Shown here: in pieces, positions 62,079-64,000 of the stretch
Position numbering within the stretch: position 1 is the first letter of the stretch
How the letters are laid out: the number at the start of each line of letters is the position of its first letter
Assembly (NCBI RefSeq): GCF_019704555.1
Contig: NZ_AP024745.1
Span: forward strand, 442,501 to 506,500
Source of the DNA: Actinoplanes sp. L3-i22
GTDB taxonomy: Bacteria; Actinomycetota; Actinomycetes; Mycobacteriales; Micromonosporaceae
Reading direction: 5' to 3'
Length of the DNA: 64,000 bases
Translations under genes and position numbers: made by a program
Notes under the pieces: generated by a model
What the model saw: the letters and a program-made list of their open reading frames with translations, nothing else
Told to the model about the DNA's origin: nothing
The model's database searches: none

Positions 62079-62861
62079 TCAGACCCGGCGGCGCCGCCGG
62101 GTCAGGGAGAAGCCGAACAGGCCGGTCAGGGCGGCCAGGATGCCGCCGCCGGCGGTCCAGAACCAGCGGCCGGAGAAGTCCGGCAGCCAGTCCAGGCTGA
62201 AGCCGCTCTTGTCGGTCTCGGCGCCCGCGGCGGCCGAGGCGGACGGCGCCGGGGTGGTCAGCACGGTGCCCGGCTGGTTGTTCGGCACCAGCGGCTTGGC
62301 CAGTTCGCCCTGGTCGGCGTCGAGATCGCCCTTCGCCGTGGTGAGACTGAGGCTGATTTTGAGGGGCAGGCCCAGGTCGGTCTCCGGCACCTGGGTGCTG
62401 GACAGCCGCACGTAGTACGTGCCCGGCAGCGGGTCGCCGTCCTGCGGCTCGGCCCACGAGCGCACCTGGCGGATCCGGCAGCCGAGGGTCACCTGGGCGG
62501 CGTCCTTCGCGGCGATCGGGCTCTGCTCGCCGGCGACACAGGCCTGCCGGCGGCGCAGCCCGTCGAAGACCTCGACGATCCACGACTCGTCGCCGGTCCG
62601 GCCCTTGGCGGGCAGGGTGACCGTGGCGGTGAGGTCCGGGCGCTGGCCGGCCTCCGCGGTGAACTGCCAGTACAGGTAGTCGCCGGTGACCCCGCCGACC
62701 TGGACCGCCTGATTCGCGGTGATCGGCACCGCGGTCAGGAACGAGGTGCCGGCGGTGTTCACCGCGGGCGCCGGGGACGGGTCGTCCGCGAACGCGGGGG
62801 CCGGGACGGCGGCGATGCCGAAGATCACGGCACCGGCGAGCGCGAGGTGCTTGATCCGCAT
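62079..62861 (-). CDS. secreted membrane-anchored protein, partner of the VWA protein
   Basis: 260 residues: signal peptide (1-25, ending AFA), a beta-rich domain (about 35-180: YLYWQFTAEAGQRPDLTATVTLP, CRIRQVRSW, GTYYVRLSS), a Pro/Ala/Ser linker (about 190-215), one membrane segment (about 233-252) and a basic tail TRRRRR. GGAGGGAGA precedes the ATG, and the gene overlaps the VWA gene by one base (TGATG), so the two are co-translated. The N-terminal phrase resembles the second half of the VWA protein (pre-peptidase-type sandwich). Function unknown. Confidence 0.78.
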   Translation of the reverse strand: MRIKHLALAGAVIFGIAAVPAPAFADDPSPAPAVNTAGTSFLTAVPITANQAVQVGGVTGDYLYWQFTAEAGQRPDLTATVTLPAKGRTGDESWIVEVFDGLRRRQACVAGEQSPIAAKDAAQVTLGCRIRQVRSWAEPQDGDPLPGTYYVRLSSTQVPETDLGLPLKISLSLTTAKGDLDADQGELAKPLVPNNQPGTVLTTPAPSASAAAGAETDKSGFSLDWLPDFSGRWFWTAGGGILAALTGLFGFSLTRRRRRV

Positions 62862-64000
62862 CAGTTCTCCCTCCAGGTGGCCACCCAGTAGCGGGTGATC
62901 CAGCCGGCCAGCACGCCGGCGACCAGTCCGGCGATCGCCAGGACCAGCAGGAACAGGAAGCCGCGGCCCAGGCCGGGGGCGTCCGGGGTGTGCGAGGCGT
63001 CGACCAGGTCGATGCTCAGCTCGACCGGCATGCCGGTCGCGGTGTCCACCCGCGAGGAGAACGAGTTGCTGACCACCAGGCAGATCTCGGTGCTCCGGGT
63101 GTCGTCGCCGGCCTCGTCGGCGTTGTCCGCGTCCGCCGCCTCGGCCGAGGCCTTGGCGTCCGCCTTCTGCTCGTCGGCGGACCAGCGCAGGCCGGCCGAC
63201 ATCACGTCGGTCCGCCCGTCGCCGGCGTCCAGGCCGCGGACCAGCTCCCGGCCGTCCGCGGTGGCGGCCTTCAGCAGTACGCCGTAGTCCGGGTAGACCG
63301 CCCGGTCGATCGCGACGCTCACCGAGGCGCGCAGCTCCTGGTCCGGCGCCACGGCGACCCGGTAGAAGCGGTGCTCGCTGATCTTCTCCCGGTCGGTGTA
63401 GACGCCCGGGGCGAGCAGCGGCGCGTTCGCGCAGTCGGCGCTGCCGGTGACGGTGGCCGGCTGGACCGGCGGCGGCACCGCGGCCCGGTCGACGAGTTGC
63501 TGGACCCGCTCGGTCAGCTCGGCCTCGCTGTTCGCCGCGGCGTAGGTGCCGCCGGTCGCGGTCGAGATGCAGACCAGCTGCTTGCGGGTCTTCTCGTCGG
63601 GGGTCAGGCCGAGCGTGTCGATGACCAGGTGGGTGCCCTGGGCGGCGAGCTGCCGGGCGACCTGGCACGGGTCGGGCGGGGTGCAGGTGTCCTCGCCGTC
63701 GGTGATCAGCACGATCCGCCGGCTCGAACCGGTGTCGCCGAGGTCGGCGGCGGCCTCCTTGATCGCCAGGCCGATCGGCGTGTAGCCGGTCGGCTTGAGT
63801 GTGGCGATCGCGTTCTTGGCCTGGACCGCGTTGACCGGGCCGATCGGGACGATCTGCTGGGTGTCCTGGCAGGCGGTCTTCTTGTTCTTGCCGGAGTAGG
63901 TGGCGCCGAGGACGCGGATGCCGAGCTGGGTGGATGCCGGCAGCGCGTCGACGACCTTGCCGAAGGCGGTCTTGGCCACCGATATCCGGGTCGCGCCGTC
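62861..64000 (-). CDS. von Willebrand factor A domain protein, N-terminus cut by the window end
   Basis: At least 379 residues are present; the 5' end lies beyond 64000. The C-terminal part of a VWA domain is seen (RISVAKTAFGKVVDALP, LGIRVLG, RRIVLITDGEDTC, GTHLVIDTLGL), then a beta-sandwich-like domain (about 180-290 of the visible part; ISEHRFYRVAVAPDQELRASV), an Ala/Asp-rich insertion, and a C-terminal membrane segment (FLFLLVLAIAGLVAGVLAGWI). The protein faces outward and is probably a metal-dependent adhesion or scaffold module. The visible ATG at 63979 is internal, since the VWA fold continues past it. Confidence 0.85.
   Translation of the reverse strand, partial: DGATRISVAKTAFGKVVDALPASTQLGIRVLGATYSGKNKKTACQDTQQIVPIGPVNAVQAKNAIATLKPTGYTPIGLAIKEAAADLGDTGSSRRIVLITDGEDTCTPPDPCQVARQLAAQGTHLVIDTLGLTPDEKTRKQLVCISTATGGTYAAANSEAELTERVQQLVDRAAVPPPVQPATVTGSADCANAPLLAPGVYTDREKISEHRFYRVAVAPDQELRASVSVAIDRAVYPDYGVLLKAATADGRELVRGLDAGDGRTDVMSAGLRWSADEQKADAKASAEAADADNADEAGDDTRSTEICLVVSNSFSSRVDTATGMPVELSIDLVDASHTPDAPGLGRGFLFLLVLAIAGLVAGVLAGWITRYWVATWREN

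Overview
The window is chromosomal DNA of a high-GC actinobacterium, most likely of the family Micromonosporaceae (Actinoplanes-like). This is an inference from strong third-position GC, the rRNA sequence, the abundance of secreted enzymes with Sec and Tat signals, ECF42/DGPF and DUF397 genes, and a nrdAB operon preceded by a cobalamin riboswitch as in Streptomyces. No tRNA, CRISPR array, insertion sequence or prophage was recognised; the region looks like ordinary core plus accessory chromosome.

Layout: 1-1830 holds the 3' half of a 23S rRNA, the 5S rRNA and the rrn terminator. A ZTP (pfl) riboswitch then precedes glyA. At 3.6-13.1 kb lie a MarR/membrane-protein divergent pair, a large secreted discoidin/beta-helix protein, a sugar ABC importer (binding protein, permease, ATPase), an LPXTG-type surface protein and a DUF5122 propeller protein. 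At 13.1-19.1 kb are a membrane GGDEF-EAL enzyme overlapping a family-3 solute-binding lipoprotein, and a TetR-ATPase-permease export operon. At 19.2-24 kb, all on the minus strand, are a CPA1 antiporter, a DUF4142 protein and ahcY behind a SAH riboswitch. At 24-36 kb are a shortened LacI regulator, a DGPF/ECF42 pair, a chemoreceptor, a probable GH87 alpha-glucanase, an epimerase, a divergent MFS/oxidoreductase pair, a DUF397 protein and a PL4 rhamnogalacturonan lyase.

At 36-41.5 kb is a molybdenum block: moeA divergent from an HTH-TOBE regulator and modABC, followed by a Tat-exported intradiol dioxygenase. A second MarR faces a macrolide-type glycosyltransferase, followed by a Ser/Thr kinase. 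At 45-51.7 kb is a haem acquisition locus: haem oxygenase, a DUF916-like protein and an HtaA-WxL surface protein on one strand, and a surface protein plus hmuTUV on the other, around a single near-consensus DtxR/IdeR box. After that come a trypsin, a SIS-domain protein, a GH16 enzyme with a chitin-binding module, a small type-VII-secretion-like cluster (YbaB, WXG100-like, larger WXG-like, membrane protein), nrdAB under apparent double control (NrdR boxes plus cobalamin riboswitch), and a surface VWA pair cut by the window end.

The clearest themes are RNA-level control (ZTP, SAH and cobalamin riboswitches), palindromic operators that run into start codons, metal and haem cofactor economy (Mo, haem, Fe, B12), and secreted polysaccharide-degrading enzymes typical of a soil saprophyte. 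The most unusual element is the haem locus, where an HtaA haem-binding domain is joined to a WxL-like wall-binding domain and sits beside a DUF916-like partner.
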